Virus record (IMG/VR): IMGVR_UViG_3300009425_002189
Location: 1 to 21,006 of that record
Source: a virus
Reading direction: 5' to 3' (one strand)
DNA: 21,006 nucleotides
This document shows positions 1 through 5,943 of this stretch, piece after piece. The notes below the pieces were generated by a model. That model saw nothing but the letters and a program-made list of their open reading frames with translations. It ran no database searches and had not been told where the DNA came from. Made by a program: the position numbers and the translations under genes. Position 1 is the first letter of the stretch, and each line of letters opens with the position of its first letter.

Positions 1-15
1 AACAAGGATAATAAC

Positions 16-456
16 ATGAAGAACATACTTAAAAATACAAATAAAGGATTCACTTTGATTGAGTTGATAATGACTACAATCATATTGGGTATCTTAGCTG
101 CAGTTGCAATACCAAGATATCAACAAACACTTGAAAATGCTGAAGCTGCTACAGAAAAAGCATTTGTAAATATGGTGTGGGCTGGATTAGAAGAAGAATC
201 ACATAACAGATTGCTGGCAACAGGTCTTGCATCCTGGCCTTACAATCCACTATCAGTAATTGGTAGAAGTCGTAACATAATTATAACAATGTACGATGGT
301 GTTCCTGATGAAGATGATGAGTGGCAATTTAGTGTGGATGCACTTGATGAACCATCATTATTTCACTATAGGCGTAATGATGAAATATATTATTTCACAT
401 ATGATTCAACCACATTTGAATTATCAGAAGTGGCTGTTTTACACAATGTTGAATAG
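16..456 (+). CDS. Type IV pilin-like (pseudopilin) protein
   Basis: This 146-residue protein starts with a class III signal sequence: a short basic leader of 11 residues ending in Gly11, then FTLIE, with Phe12 as the methylatable residue and Glu16 at the conserved +5 position. A hydrophobic helix follows to about residue 34 and ends in AVAIPRY, which is classic for type IV pilins and type II secretion pseudopilins. The rest (35-146) would be the globular head and resembles nothing I recognise. An AAGGA site at 4-8 supports the ATG at 16. Such proteins are cleaved by a host prepilin peptidase and sit in the inner membrane or a pilus fibre. No peptidase, ATPase or secretin is encoded nearby, so it would depend on host machinery. 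It is followed without a gap by two more envelope-type genes. The N-terminal signature is clear; the role in a phage is unknown. Confidence 0.85.
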   Translation: MKNILKNTNKGFTLIELIMTTIILGILAAVAIPRYQQTLENAEAATEKAFVNMVWAGLEEESHNRLLATGLASWPYNPLSVIGRSRNIIITMYDGVPDEDDEWQFSVDALDEPSLFHYRRNDEIYYFTYDSTTFELSEVAVLHNVE

Positions 457-882
457 ATGATTATCGAAGAAAAACTGGAATACGGACTCATCACGGCCAT
501 TGTGGTCGTGTTGGGTTTTGTATTTTTCAAAGAAGATGATACTCCATTTGTACCTAAAGGACTAACCCACGAAGAGTTTCTAATTTATCCAGTAGATGCA
601 TGGCAAACCACCGATAAGCAAGGTGGGGAGTGTGTAAAGATAAAGTATCTTGTGGGTAGGGATAACACTAAACTATATATGTTTGATAGAAACAATAAAG
701 TAGTACATTCACAACCATTAACATTAAGTCCACATAAAGATGGTAGAGAACGGATTGAAACCTATGTGTGGAGATTATACAGAACTGAATGGACAGATAG
801 AATTACACCAGGTCGGTATCAAGTAATAGTGGGGACATCATTTGATAAGAGAGGACTTGGGGTAGAAATAGAAATCATATGA
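457..882 (+). CDS. Membrane-anchored protein of unknown function
   Basis: This 141-residue protein is not recognised. Residues 9-24 form one hydrophobic segment suited to a membrane anchor or uncleaved signal. It is followed by a charged linker and a domain rich in short beta-type stretches, ending in a PGRYQVIVG-like strand pattern. The ATG directly abuts the stop codon of the pilin-like gene (TAG then ATG) and no good ribosome site is visible, so it is probably translated by coupling to the upstream gene. Its end overlaps the next start by four bases (ATGA). The likely arrangement is a short cytoplasmic tail and a periplasmic domain. Membership of the pilin-like unit is the main clue to function; a minor pilin-associated or envelope partner is conceivable but only inferred. 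Confidence 0.75.
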   Translation: MIIEEKLEYGLITAIVVVLGFVFFKEDDTPFVPKGLTHEEFLIYPVDAWQTTDKQGGECVKIKYLVGRDNTKLYMFDRNNKVVHSQPLTLSPHKDGRERIETYVWRLYRTEWTDRITPGRYQVIVGTSFDKRGLGVEIEII

Positions 883-1241
883 AACTGATATTAATTTTAC
901 TTTGTCTGAACTTCATGTTAAGTTATAGTCAAGATGAAGAGTTAGATTTAGATGTCATGTGGGAAAATGTTATTTGGGAAGAGATAGTAGAGATGGGTGA
1001 AGATAAGATATATGAAGTAGATAACATAACGCACGTGGCTGGTGTTCGTGGTGCAGAAGCAGAGGATGAAGCATTAGCATTATTATATTATAGACGAAGT
1101 ATGAACGGATTATCTAAATTAGATTTACAAAAAGCATTAGGTAAGTTGATTATGAAACGGCAGAAGATGTCTGATGATAGTGATACAAAAAAGATAGATG
1201 GTTATATTTATCAATTAAAAATAAAATTGAATAAAACTTAG
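879..1241 (+). CDS. Small secreted protein of unknown function
   Basis: The 120-residue product begins with a typical Sec signal peptide (about residues 1-17, hydrophobic LILILLCL core, cleavage probably after Ser17 and just before Gln18). The mature part is acidic at first, rich in Glu and Asp over about residues 19-45, and more basic and probably helical toward the end (LQKALGKLIMKRQKM). No known domain is apparent and no Cys remains after the signal. It overlaps the upstream gene by four bases (ATGA) and is the last gene before a strong terminator, so the three genes form one transcription unit. An exported partner of the pilin-like protein is a reasonable guess but no more. Confidence 0.75.
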   Translation: MKLILILLCLNFMLSYSQDEELDLDVMWENVIWEEIVEMGEDKIYEVDNITHVAGVRGAEAEDEALALLYYRRSMNGLSKLDLQKALGKLIMKRQKMSDDSDTKKIDGYIYQLKIKLNKT

Positions 1242-1251
1242 ATGTAGTAAT

Positions 1252-1290
1252 AAAAAAAAGGGGGGGAAATTAATTTTTTTCCCCCTTTTT
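1252..1290 (+). terminator. Strong intrinsic terminator after the pilin-like unit
   Basis: A run of A (1252-1259) and seven G (1260-1266) is followed by AAATTAA and then a T run, five C (1281-1285) and five T (1286-1290). The A/G arm pairs with the C/T arm to give a G:C stem of at least five pairs extended by A:T pairs and ending in a U tract. It closes the unit that begins at 16. Confidence 0.9.
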
Positions 1291-1315
1291 AATATACTTT
1301 GCCATATTTATTAGT

Positions 1316-1741
1316 ATGGAAACATACAAACAACACCCAAGATATACAACATATGAGATTTCCGATAAAGGAAATATTCGTAATATAAAAACTAAACGAG
1401 TTATGAAAGTTAGAGTTAGTGGAAAAACACCTTATCCTAAAATAAATCTACGATTGGATAAGAAATCAATAACTCGACAAGTTCATAGATTAGTTGCAGA
1501 AGCGTTTTATGGTATTATACCAGAAGGAATGGTAGTAGACCATATTGATAGAGATAAAACAAATTTTAATAAATCTAATTTAAGAATTGTTACATCATCA
1601 GGAAATGCTGCTAATAGAATTCTCATTAGTGAAAAAATACCACATATCATATACAATCAACTTGAGAACGCTTTTCAAGTTAATGGAACTATTGTAAAAG
1701 ATAAAAGGGAAGCTTTAAATCTTTTTCAAGAATCTATATAA
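1316..1741 (+). CDS. Free-standing HNH homing endonuclease (NUMOD4/HNH_3 type)
   Basis: The 141 residues match the phage HNH homing-endonuclease layout. An N-terminal NUMOD4-like stretch (about 5-50: YEISDKGNIRNIKTKR...) is followed by RLVAEAFYG (58-66), the HNH core with VVDHIDRDKTNFN (73-85) containing His76, and SNLRIVTSSGNAAN (87-100). A short C-terminal segment of about 40 residues may be DNA-binding. These enzymes make a site-specific DNA cut and spread by recombination into the break. It lies outside any recognisable intron and between two terminators, as a selfish insertion often does. No ribosome binding site is obvious upstream of the ATG. It faces the minus-strand gene that follows. 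Family assignment is firm; the target site is unknown. Confidence 0.88.
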   Translation: METYKQHPRYTTYEISDKGNIRNIKTKRVMKVRVSGKTPYPKINLRLDKKSITRQVHRLVAEAFYGIIPEGMVVDHIDRDKTNFNKSNLRIVTSSGNAANRILISEKIPHIIYNQLENAFQVNGTIVKDKREALNLFQESI

Positions 1742-1751
1742 CTTCCCTTTT
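1703..1751. terminator. Bidirectional terminator between convergent genes
   Basis: AAAAGGGAAG (1703-1712) and CTTCCCTTTT (1742-1751) are a perfect 10-bp inverted repeat with a 29-base loop. Because the stem begins with A and ends with T, it can end transcription of the HNH gene on the plus strand and of the small gene ending at 1765 on the minus strand. The left arm lies inside the last HNH codons. Confidence 0.6.
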
Positions 1752-1764
1752 TATTTTTATAAGA

Positions 1765-1962
1765 TTACTTAGAACCGATAAATTTGCTAAAGAAGCCTTT
1801 TTTCTTCTTTTTGCCTTTCTTACCAATTTTCTTTTTCTTACTCTTCTTCTTTTTCTTTACTTCTTCCATACCAGCTTTTTCACTATAATTCATAGATGAT
1901 AGTGTTGGTACTGCTCCAAAGAAAATGAAAAGTGAAAGTATACCTGTTAGTATAGTTTTCAT
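1765..1962 (-). CDS. Small exported lysine-rich protein of unknown function
   Basis: The ATG at 1962 is preceded by a GGAG site and is preferred over a TTG at 1974, giving 65 residues. Residues 1 to about 23 form a signal peptide or membrane segment (ILTGILSLFIFFGAVP core). After a short acidic linker comes a tail of about 30 residues of which more than half are lysine, ending in GFFSKFIGSK. It is the only minus-strand gene recognised in the window. The product would be sent to the inner membrane or periplasm with a strongly cationic end that could bind lipopolysaccharide, peptidoglycan-linked acidic polymers or nucleic acid; all of these are inferences. Low-complexity content means homology will be hard to judge. 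Signal peptide, ribosome site and shared terminator make a real gene likely. Confidence 0.65.
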   Translation of the reverse strand: MKTILTGILSLFIFFGAVPTLSSMNYSEKAGMEEVKKKKKSKKKKIGKKGKKKKKGFFSKFIGSK

Positions 1963-1996
1963 AATACACTCCAAAACAACGCGTTTGAATTAACTC

Positions 1997-2025
1997 ATAA
2001 TCGGTTAACTATATATAAATATCAA
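1997..2025 (-). promoter_or_regulatory. Possible promoter for the lysine-rich gene
   Basis: Read on the minus strand, TTGATA (2025-2020) and GATTAT (2002-1997) are separated by 17 bases, a sigma-70-like arrangement about 35 bases before the ATG at 1962. The match is moderate and the region is AT-rich, so it could be chance. It overlaps a plus-strand TATAAATA. Confidence 0.35.
2014..2021 (+). promoter_or_regulatory. TATAAATA, T4-type late promoter box (candidate)
   Basis: An exact TATAAATA, the consensus of T4 late promoters recognised by the phage sigma factor gp55, lies in the non-coding gap and points toward the structured RNA region. The gap is very AT-rich and no clear late gene follows, so this is only a candidate. 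Confidence 0.25.
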
Positions 2026-2084
2026 GTTTTTTTCAGTTATTTACCTTTTTTTTTAAATAAAATGTATTTTGGGGATTTATATAC

Positions 2085-2103
2085 ATATATATTAATGTAT
2101 CAA
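2085..2103 (+). repeat. Upstream element, copy 1 (before the structured RNA)
   Basis: ATATATATTAATGTATCAA recurs with one mismatch at 2656-2674, upstream of gp32. Both copies are followed within 12-17 bases by TTGACAA (2121 and 2687). Copy 1 also begins a dyad, TGTATCA-ATTA-TGATACA (2096-2113), which copy 2 lacks. A shared phage promoter or activator site is the simplest explanation. Confidence 0.55.
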
Positions 2104-2143
2104 TTATGATACAAAGTTTTTTGACAATTTGGATTTTTAAAAA

Positions 2144-2530
2144 GTACAGGGAGTTATAAACTCTGTATGGAATTGACCGAACAATGGGTATCCTTTAGAA
2201 GCCCATAAGGTAATCCAAGATGAGTTCGTGGTGAACCTACAAGGCCGAATGGTTAAGTAGTTGAGACATCAATCATCTAATGTACTTTCTGAACACATAA
2301 AGAAGCAATTCTTTAGACCTTGTTGTGGGTAAGGGTAAAACTGAAATCCCACTTAATGGCTGAATCAATCTAAACTCAGAGAGATAAGGCAATAACACAG
2401 AGGTTGTACTCACTTCGATAGTCTTAACCAGACAGAGAAGAATCATCATAACTGATGGGTGTTAGGTACAAGGGGCAATAAAATCTGAGCAGAAAGTTGT
2501 AGGTATGCAAATCCTACATTCCTAAAAATT
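2144..2530 (+). ncRNA. Probable structured non-coding RNA, family not recognised
   Basis: This stretch has no plausible protein gene, appears richer in G and C than its flanks, and holds many complementary segments. They are: a 9-bp hairpin 2145-2167; an H-type pseudoknot (ATGGG 2184-2188 with CCCAT 2202-2206, CCTT 2192-2195 with AAGG 2207-2210); GTTC/GAAC (2224-2227/2233-2236); a 6-bp closing stem ACAAGG/CCTTGT (2239-2244/2318-2323); a 7-bp stem capped by a GCAA tetraloop (2298-2315); GTGGG/CCCAC (2325-2329/2348-2352); a long-range stem CTCAGA/TCTGAG (2375-2380/2484-2489); GTCT/AGAC (2421-2424/2430-2433), whose loop can pair with GGTT at 2402-2405; and TGTAGG/CCTACA (2498-2503/2513-2518). 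A terminator-like hairpin follows. The hallmark sequences of tmRNA, RNase P RNA and group I or II introns were not found. The ends are estimated. Confidence 0.65.
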
Positions 2531-2540
2531 TCCAACTTAT

Positions 2541-2613
2541 AAAAAAAAGGTTCTCACCGATTTTTAGTTTCCACTTATGATAGACTTAAAAACAAAATGA
2601 ACCTTTTTTTTTT
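2541..2613 (+). terminator. Terminator-like hairpin after the structured RNA
   Basis: AAAAAAAAGGTTC (2541-2553) pairs with GAACC plus a T run (2599-2611), giving a 13-bp stem and a U tract to 2613. The 45-base loop holds a smaller inner stem (TTTTTA near 2561 against TTAAAAA near 2587). It would separate the RNA unit from gp32. Confidence 0.65.
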
Positions 2614-2655
2614 ATAAAAAACTTAAAATATATTACATTTTAGCAAATTGAATTG

Positions 2656-2674
2656 ATATATATTATTGTATCAA
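2656..2674 (+). repeat. Upstream element, copy 2 (before gp32)
   Basis: ATATATATTATTGTATCAA matches the element at 2085-2103 in 18 of 19 positions. It lies 54 bases before the gp32 start, with TTGACAA at 2687-2693 between them. Its placement suggests that it is part of the gp32 promoter. Confidence 0.55.
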
Positions 2675-2728
2675 GGTTACACTTGATTGACAAATGAAAA
2701 ATAAACATAAACAAATGGAGAATATGAA

Positions 2729-3502
2729 ATGGATTTAAACGCAATAAAAAAACGCCTCGGGCAGTTACAAACAACTAACAATCGGACTTCCAGTCTTTGG
2801 AAACCACAACCAGGTAAAACTCAAATCCGCATCGTACCTTACGCTTTCAATAAAGAGAATCCTTTTATTGAATTATTTTTTCACTACAATCTGAGCAATC
2901 GCTCTTATTTATCACCAATTTCTTTTGGTAGACCAGACCCTATTGAAGAGTTTGCTCAAAAACTAAAAGCAAGTGGTAATAAGGAAGATTATCAGTTATC
3001 ACGTAAACTTGAAGCAAAAATGAGAACTTTTGCTCCAGTTATAGTTCGTGGTGAAGAATCGCAAGGTGTGAAGTTTTGGGGATTTGGAAAGACAGTTTAT
3101 CAAGAACTTCTTTCAGTAATCGCAGACCCTGATTATGGTGATATTACAGACCCAATTAATGGTCGTGATATTTCGGTAGAGTTTATCTCAGCCGAGGAGA
3201 GTGGAGCAAGTTATCCAAAAACTAACATTCGCGTCAAACCTAATCAATCACCGATTTCTGATGAGCCAGATGTACTTGAAAAAGTAAAGAAACAACAGGA
3301 CATTACAGAAATCTATCAAGAGTTATCATACGATGATATGACAGATATATTAAATACATGGTTAAACCCTGATGGTGATGCAACTGAAGAAGATTCAGAA
3401 GTATCAACAACAGCAAAAGCCGTTGAAGGAAATGTAGCTGAACTTGACAAATCTAAGGTAAGTAATACTGGTGATGCTTTTGATGAGTTATTTAACTCGT
3501 AA
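2729..3502 (+). CDS. 32: Single-stranded DNA-binding protein, gp32-like
   Basis: The 257-residue protein has the gp32 layout: a short basic N-terminus (IKKRLGQL, 5-12) of the sort that drives cooperative binding, an OB-fold core (about 22-210) with KPQPGKTQIRIVPY, FHYNL, SPISFGRPDPIEEF and KFWGFGKTVYQELL, and an acidic, low-complexity tail ending DAFDELFNS. It coats single-stranded DNA in replication and recombination and docks partner proteins through the tail. T4 gp32 has 301 residues and a His-Cys3 zinc site; here His52 aligns roughly with the zinc histidine, but the protein contains no cysteine at all, so the zinc site is absent. A GGAG site (2717-2720) supports the start. It leads a replication cluster with uvsX next. 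Confidence 0.88.
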   Translation: MDLNAIKKRLGQLQTTNNRTSSLWKPQPGKTQIRIVPYAFNKENPFIELFFHYNLSNRSYLSPISFGRPDPIEEFAQKLKASGNKEDYQLSRKLEAKMRTFAPVIVRGEESQGVKFWGFGKTVYQELLSVIADPDYGDITDPINGRDISVEFISAEESGASYPKTNIRVKPNQSPISDEPDVLEKVKKQQDITEIYQELSYDDMTDILNTWLNPDGDATEEDSEVSTTAKAVEGNVAELDKSKVSNTGDAFDELFNS

Positions 3503-3514
3503 ATAAAAACCCCC

Positions 3515-3582
3515 GTTAATGTGTGGCAACATACAACAAAAGTAGAGATGGGTGTTATTGTATTCCCTAACTACACATTAAC
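3515..3582 (+). promoter_or_regulatory. Long inverted repeat in the uvsX leader
   Basis: GTTAATGTGT (3515-3524) and ACACATTAAC (3573-3582) are perfect 10-bp complements enclosing 48 bases, with a smaller GGG/CCC pairing inside (3550-3552/3565-3567). The element fills the gp32-uvsX gap and ends about 8 bases before the uvsX ribosome site AAGGAG. No U tract follows, so a leader control structure fits better than a terminator. Confidence 0.5.
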
Positions 3583-3602
3583 AATTTGATAAGGAGAAAT
3601 GA

Positions 3603-4703
3603 ATGTCATCAGTACACGATGTATTGGCCGATACTTTGGCCGACAGTTTAAATAAGAAATTTAAAGATAATAAAGTAGCATACTTTCTGGATGGTACGGA
3701 TAATACACCTACAGATATCTCAGATTTTATCTCAACAGGTAGTTCTATGTTAGATTTAGCAATATCTAATAGACCAAATGGTGGAATTGCAGTTGGTAGA
3801 ATTACAGAAATCAATGGATTAGAATCAAGTGGTAAATCACTACTTGGTGCACACATCTTAGCAGAAACTCAAAAGAAAGGTGGGGTTGCAGTTTATATAG
3901 ATACTGAAACTTCAGTTTCTCAAGAGTTTATGTCAGTTATTGGAATTGATATGGGTAAGATGTTGTATCTACACTTAGAGACAGTAGAAGATGTTTTTGA
4001 AGCGATTGTAGAAATTATAACTAAAGTTAGGGAATCAGATAAAGATAGATTAGTAACTATTATGGTTGATTCACTCGCTGCAGCTACTACGAAAGTAGAG
4101 TTGGAAGCAGATTTTGATAAAGATGGTTGGGCTACTACAAAAGCAATCATTATATCAAAAGCATTGAGAAAGATTACTCAAATGGTTGGTAGGCAACGAG
4201 TAGCACTTGTGTTTACTAATCAATTAAGACAAAAACTCGGAGTAATGTTCGGAGACCCTTGGACAACAAGTGGTGGTAAAGCATTACCATTCCACGCTTC
4301 AACACGAATTAGGTTGAAGAACATGGGGCAAATCAAAGATACAGCAAAAAATGTATTGGGTATGAAGTGTAGAGCACAGATTGTGAAGAACAGACTTGGT
4401 CCACCTTTAAGACATGCCGATTATCATATGTACTTTGATAGGGGTATCGATAACTACGGAGCTTGGTTGACAGTTTTGAAAGAACATAAGTTGATTAAAT
4501 CAGGTGGGGCGTGGTACACTCTTACAGACCAAAATGGTAAAGACCATAAGTTTTTATCAAAGGATTGGGAAGAGTTAATTACTAAAGATGATGAGTTGAA
4601 AGACTATGTCTATGGTATCATTTGTGATAAGGTTATATTAAAATACAAAGAAAAACTTGGTATTGATGATGTAGAGTTCACAGATGAGGTCTTAGGTGAT
4701 TAA
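3603..4703 (+). CDS. uvsX: UvsX-type RecA-like recombinase
   Basis: The 366 residues carry a RecA-fold ATPase: Walker A GLESSGKS (72-79), the catalytic glutamate in DTET (about 100-103), Walker B VTIMVDS (151-157) and the TNQLRQK motif (205-211) before the L2 region GGKALPFHAS. T4 UvsX is 393 residues. It forms filaments on single-stranded DNA displacing gp32 and drives strand invasion for recombination-dependent replication and repair. The start follows AAGGAG (3591-3596); another ATG at 3599 is out of frame. Its end overlaps the next gene by eight bases. gp32 upstream and the exonuclease downstream place it in the recombination and replication operon. No uvsY is visible in the window. Confidence 0.93.
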   Translation: MSSVHDVLADTLADSLNKKFKDNKVAYFLDGTDNTPTDISDFISTGSSMLDLAISNRPNGGIAVGRITEINGLESSGKSLLGAHILAETQKKGGVAVYIDTETSVSQEFMSVIGIDMGKMLYLHLETVEDVFEAIVEIITKVRESDKDRLVTIMVDSLAAATTKVELEADFDKDGWATTKAIIISKALRKITQMVGRQRVALVFTNQLRQKLGVMFGDPWTTSGGKALPFHASTRIRLKNMGQIKDTAKNVLGMKCRAQIVKNRLGPPLRHADYHMYFDRGIDNYGAWLTVLKEHKLIKSGGAWYTLTDQNGKDHKFLSKDWEELITKDDELKDYVYGIICDKVILKYKEKLGIDDVEFTDEVLGD

Positions 4704-5760
4704 TCAAAAACATTTATCTATACTCGAAGAAATAAAAAAATCTGGCGGAAAGGTTGATGGTGGAGAACCAAATGACTCGGTTTTATTGATTGATGGTTTA
4801 AACACTTTTATTAGAGTGTTTACCGCAGTACCTACTACCAATGAGGATGGGGTTCACATTGGTGGAATAGTAGGTTTTTTAAGGTCAATTGGATTCGCTA
4901 TTAATATGGTAAGACCCACAAGAACTATCATAGTATTTGATGGTAAAGGTGGGTCTAACCGCCGTAGAAAAATATTTCCAGAGTATAAAGCAGGAAGAAA
5001 GATGTCTCTTCGGTTGAATAGAACAGATGGAATATCGTTAACTCGTGGAGATGAACATAAAATGATGATTGCTCAATTAAATAGAGTAATCGAGTATTTA
5101 GAACTATTACCTTTAACTATTACTACTGCTGAAAACATAGAAGCAGATGATGTGATTGGTTATTCAGCAAAACATGTCTTTAAGGATAAGGTTACTATAA
5201 TGTCAACCGATAAAGATTTCTTACAATTGGTGGATGATAGAATTTCAGTTTGGTCACCTACTAAGAAGAAGATGTATGACCAAGAAAGAATATTGGAAGA
5301 GTATGGTATAAGTTCTACAAACTTTTTATTATTTAGAACGATGGATGGTGATAAATCAGATGGGATACCTGGTATTAAGGGTGCTGGAATAAAAACACTT
5401 TTAAAGTTATTCCCTTGGCTTGAATCTCCGCATAAGTTTACAATAGAAGATGTTCTGAAAAGTGCAGAATCTAAAAAGAAACAATTTAAACTATGTGAAG
5501 TAATTTCAAATTCTTCAGACCAATTACTCTTAAATAAGAAACTGATGGATTTAGATGAGATAAACATATCTGGAAGTAGTAAGTTAAAAATACAAGAGAT
5601 ATGTGGGAATCCTATACAGCGTTTAGTGAAACATATATTTCAAAAGAAATTTTTGGAAGATAAATTGTACACGGCGTTACCTAATTTAGATAGTTGGTTA
5701 CACACAACATTTAACAGATTAAACTTTATGGCAGAGAAAACACATGGGACGAAAACGTAA
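4696..5760 (+). CDS. rnh: 5'-3' exonuclease / RNase H (T4 Rnh-like, FEN family)
   Basis: This 354-residue FEN-type nuclease shows the metal-binding acidic residues in order: Asp33 in LLIDGLN, Asp82 in VFDGKGG, IEADD (148-152), STDKDF (170-175) and the helix-3-turn-helix MDGDKSDGIPGIKGAG (216-231). In T4 the equivalent enzyme (305 residues) removes RNA primers and flaps from the lagging strand. It starts with GTG inside the end of uvsX, with GAGG at 4685-4688, so the two are translationally coupled. The first 25 residues or so precede the usual nuclease start. Its last 17 bases overlap the small basic gene. Family assignment is secure. Confidence 0.9.
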   Translation: MINQKHLSILEEIKKSGGKVDGGEPNDSVLLIDGLNTFIRVFTAVPTTNEDGVHIGGIVGFLRSIGFAINMVRPTRTIIVFDGKGGSNRRRKIFPEYKAGRKMSLRLNRTDGISLTRGDEHKMMIAQLNRVIEYLELLPLTITTAENIEADDVIGYSAKHVFKDKVTIMSTDKDFLQLVDDRISVWSPTKKKMYDQERILEEYGISSTNFLLFRTMDGDKSDGIPGIKGAGIKTLLKLFPWLESPHKFTIEDVLKSAESKKKQFKLCEVISNSSDQLLLNKKLMDLDEINISGSSKLKIQEICGNPIQRLVKHIFQKKFLEDKLYTALPNLDSWLHTTFNRLNFMAEKTHGTKT

Positions 5761-5932
5761 ATACCATACCGATAAAGAACGTCAGAAAGCTCAAAGAAAG
5801 TGGCAGATGGAACATTATATGCGTAATGCTGACGATTTAAAAGCAAAAGCACGACAAAGGTATCGTGATAAGAAAAGAAAAGAATTTTATGATAAAAAAG
5901 TCCAAGATTTGTACACGAATCTGGATACTTAA
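5744..5932 (+). CDS. Small basic protein of unknown function
   Basis: The 62-residue product begins MGRKRKYHTDKERQKAQRK and is Lys/Arg-rich throughout, with Arg, Lys and aromatic residues spaced as in a long amphipathic helix or short coiled coil (RNADDLKAKARQRYRDKKRKE). No known domain is evident. It overlaps the exonuclease gene by 17 bases and ends 11 bases before gp41. This position in a packed replication operon supports a real gene and hints at a nucleic-acid-binding or helicase-associated role. That is inference from charge and neighbourhood. It is far shorter than the T4 gp59 helicase loader (217 residues) and does not resemble it. Confidence 0.65.
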   Translation: MGRKRKYHTDKERQKAQRKWQMEHYMRNADDLKAKARQRYRDKKRKEFYDKKVQDLYTNLDT

Positions 5933-5943
5933 TATAGGTTATA

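Noticed and set aside
2144-2530. Group I intron suggested by GATAGTC near 2417-2423 and CAGAGAG near 2377
   Set aside because: The matching P7 strand (GACTA-like) is missing upstream, no P3-P8 core could be assembled and no interrupted gene flanks the region.
2144-2530. tmRNA or RNase P RNA
   Set aside because: No tRNA-like ends or tag reading frame for tmRNA, and none of the conserved RNase P core sequences, although size and pseudoknots would fit.
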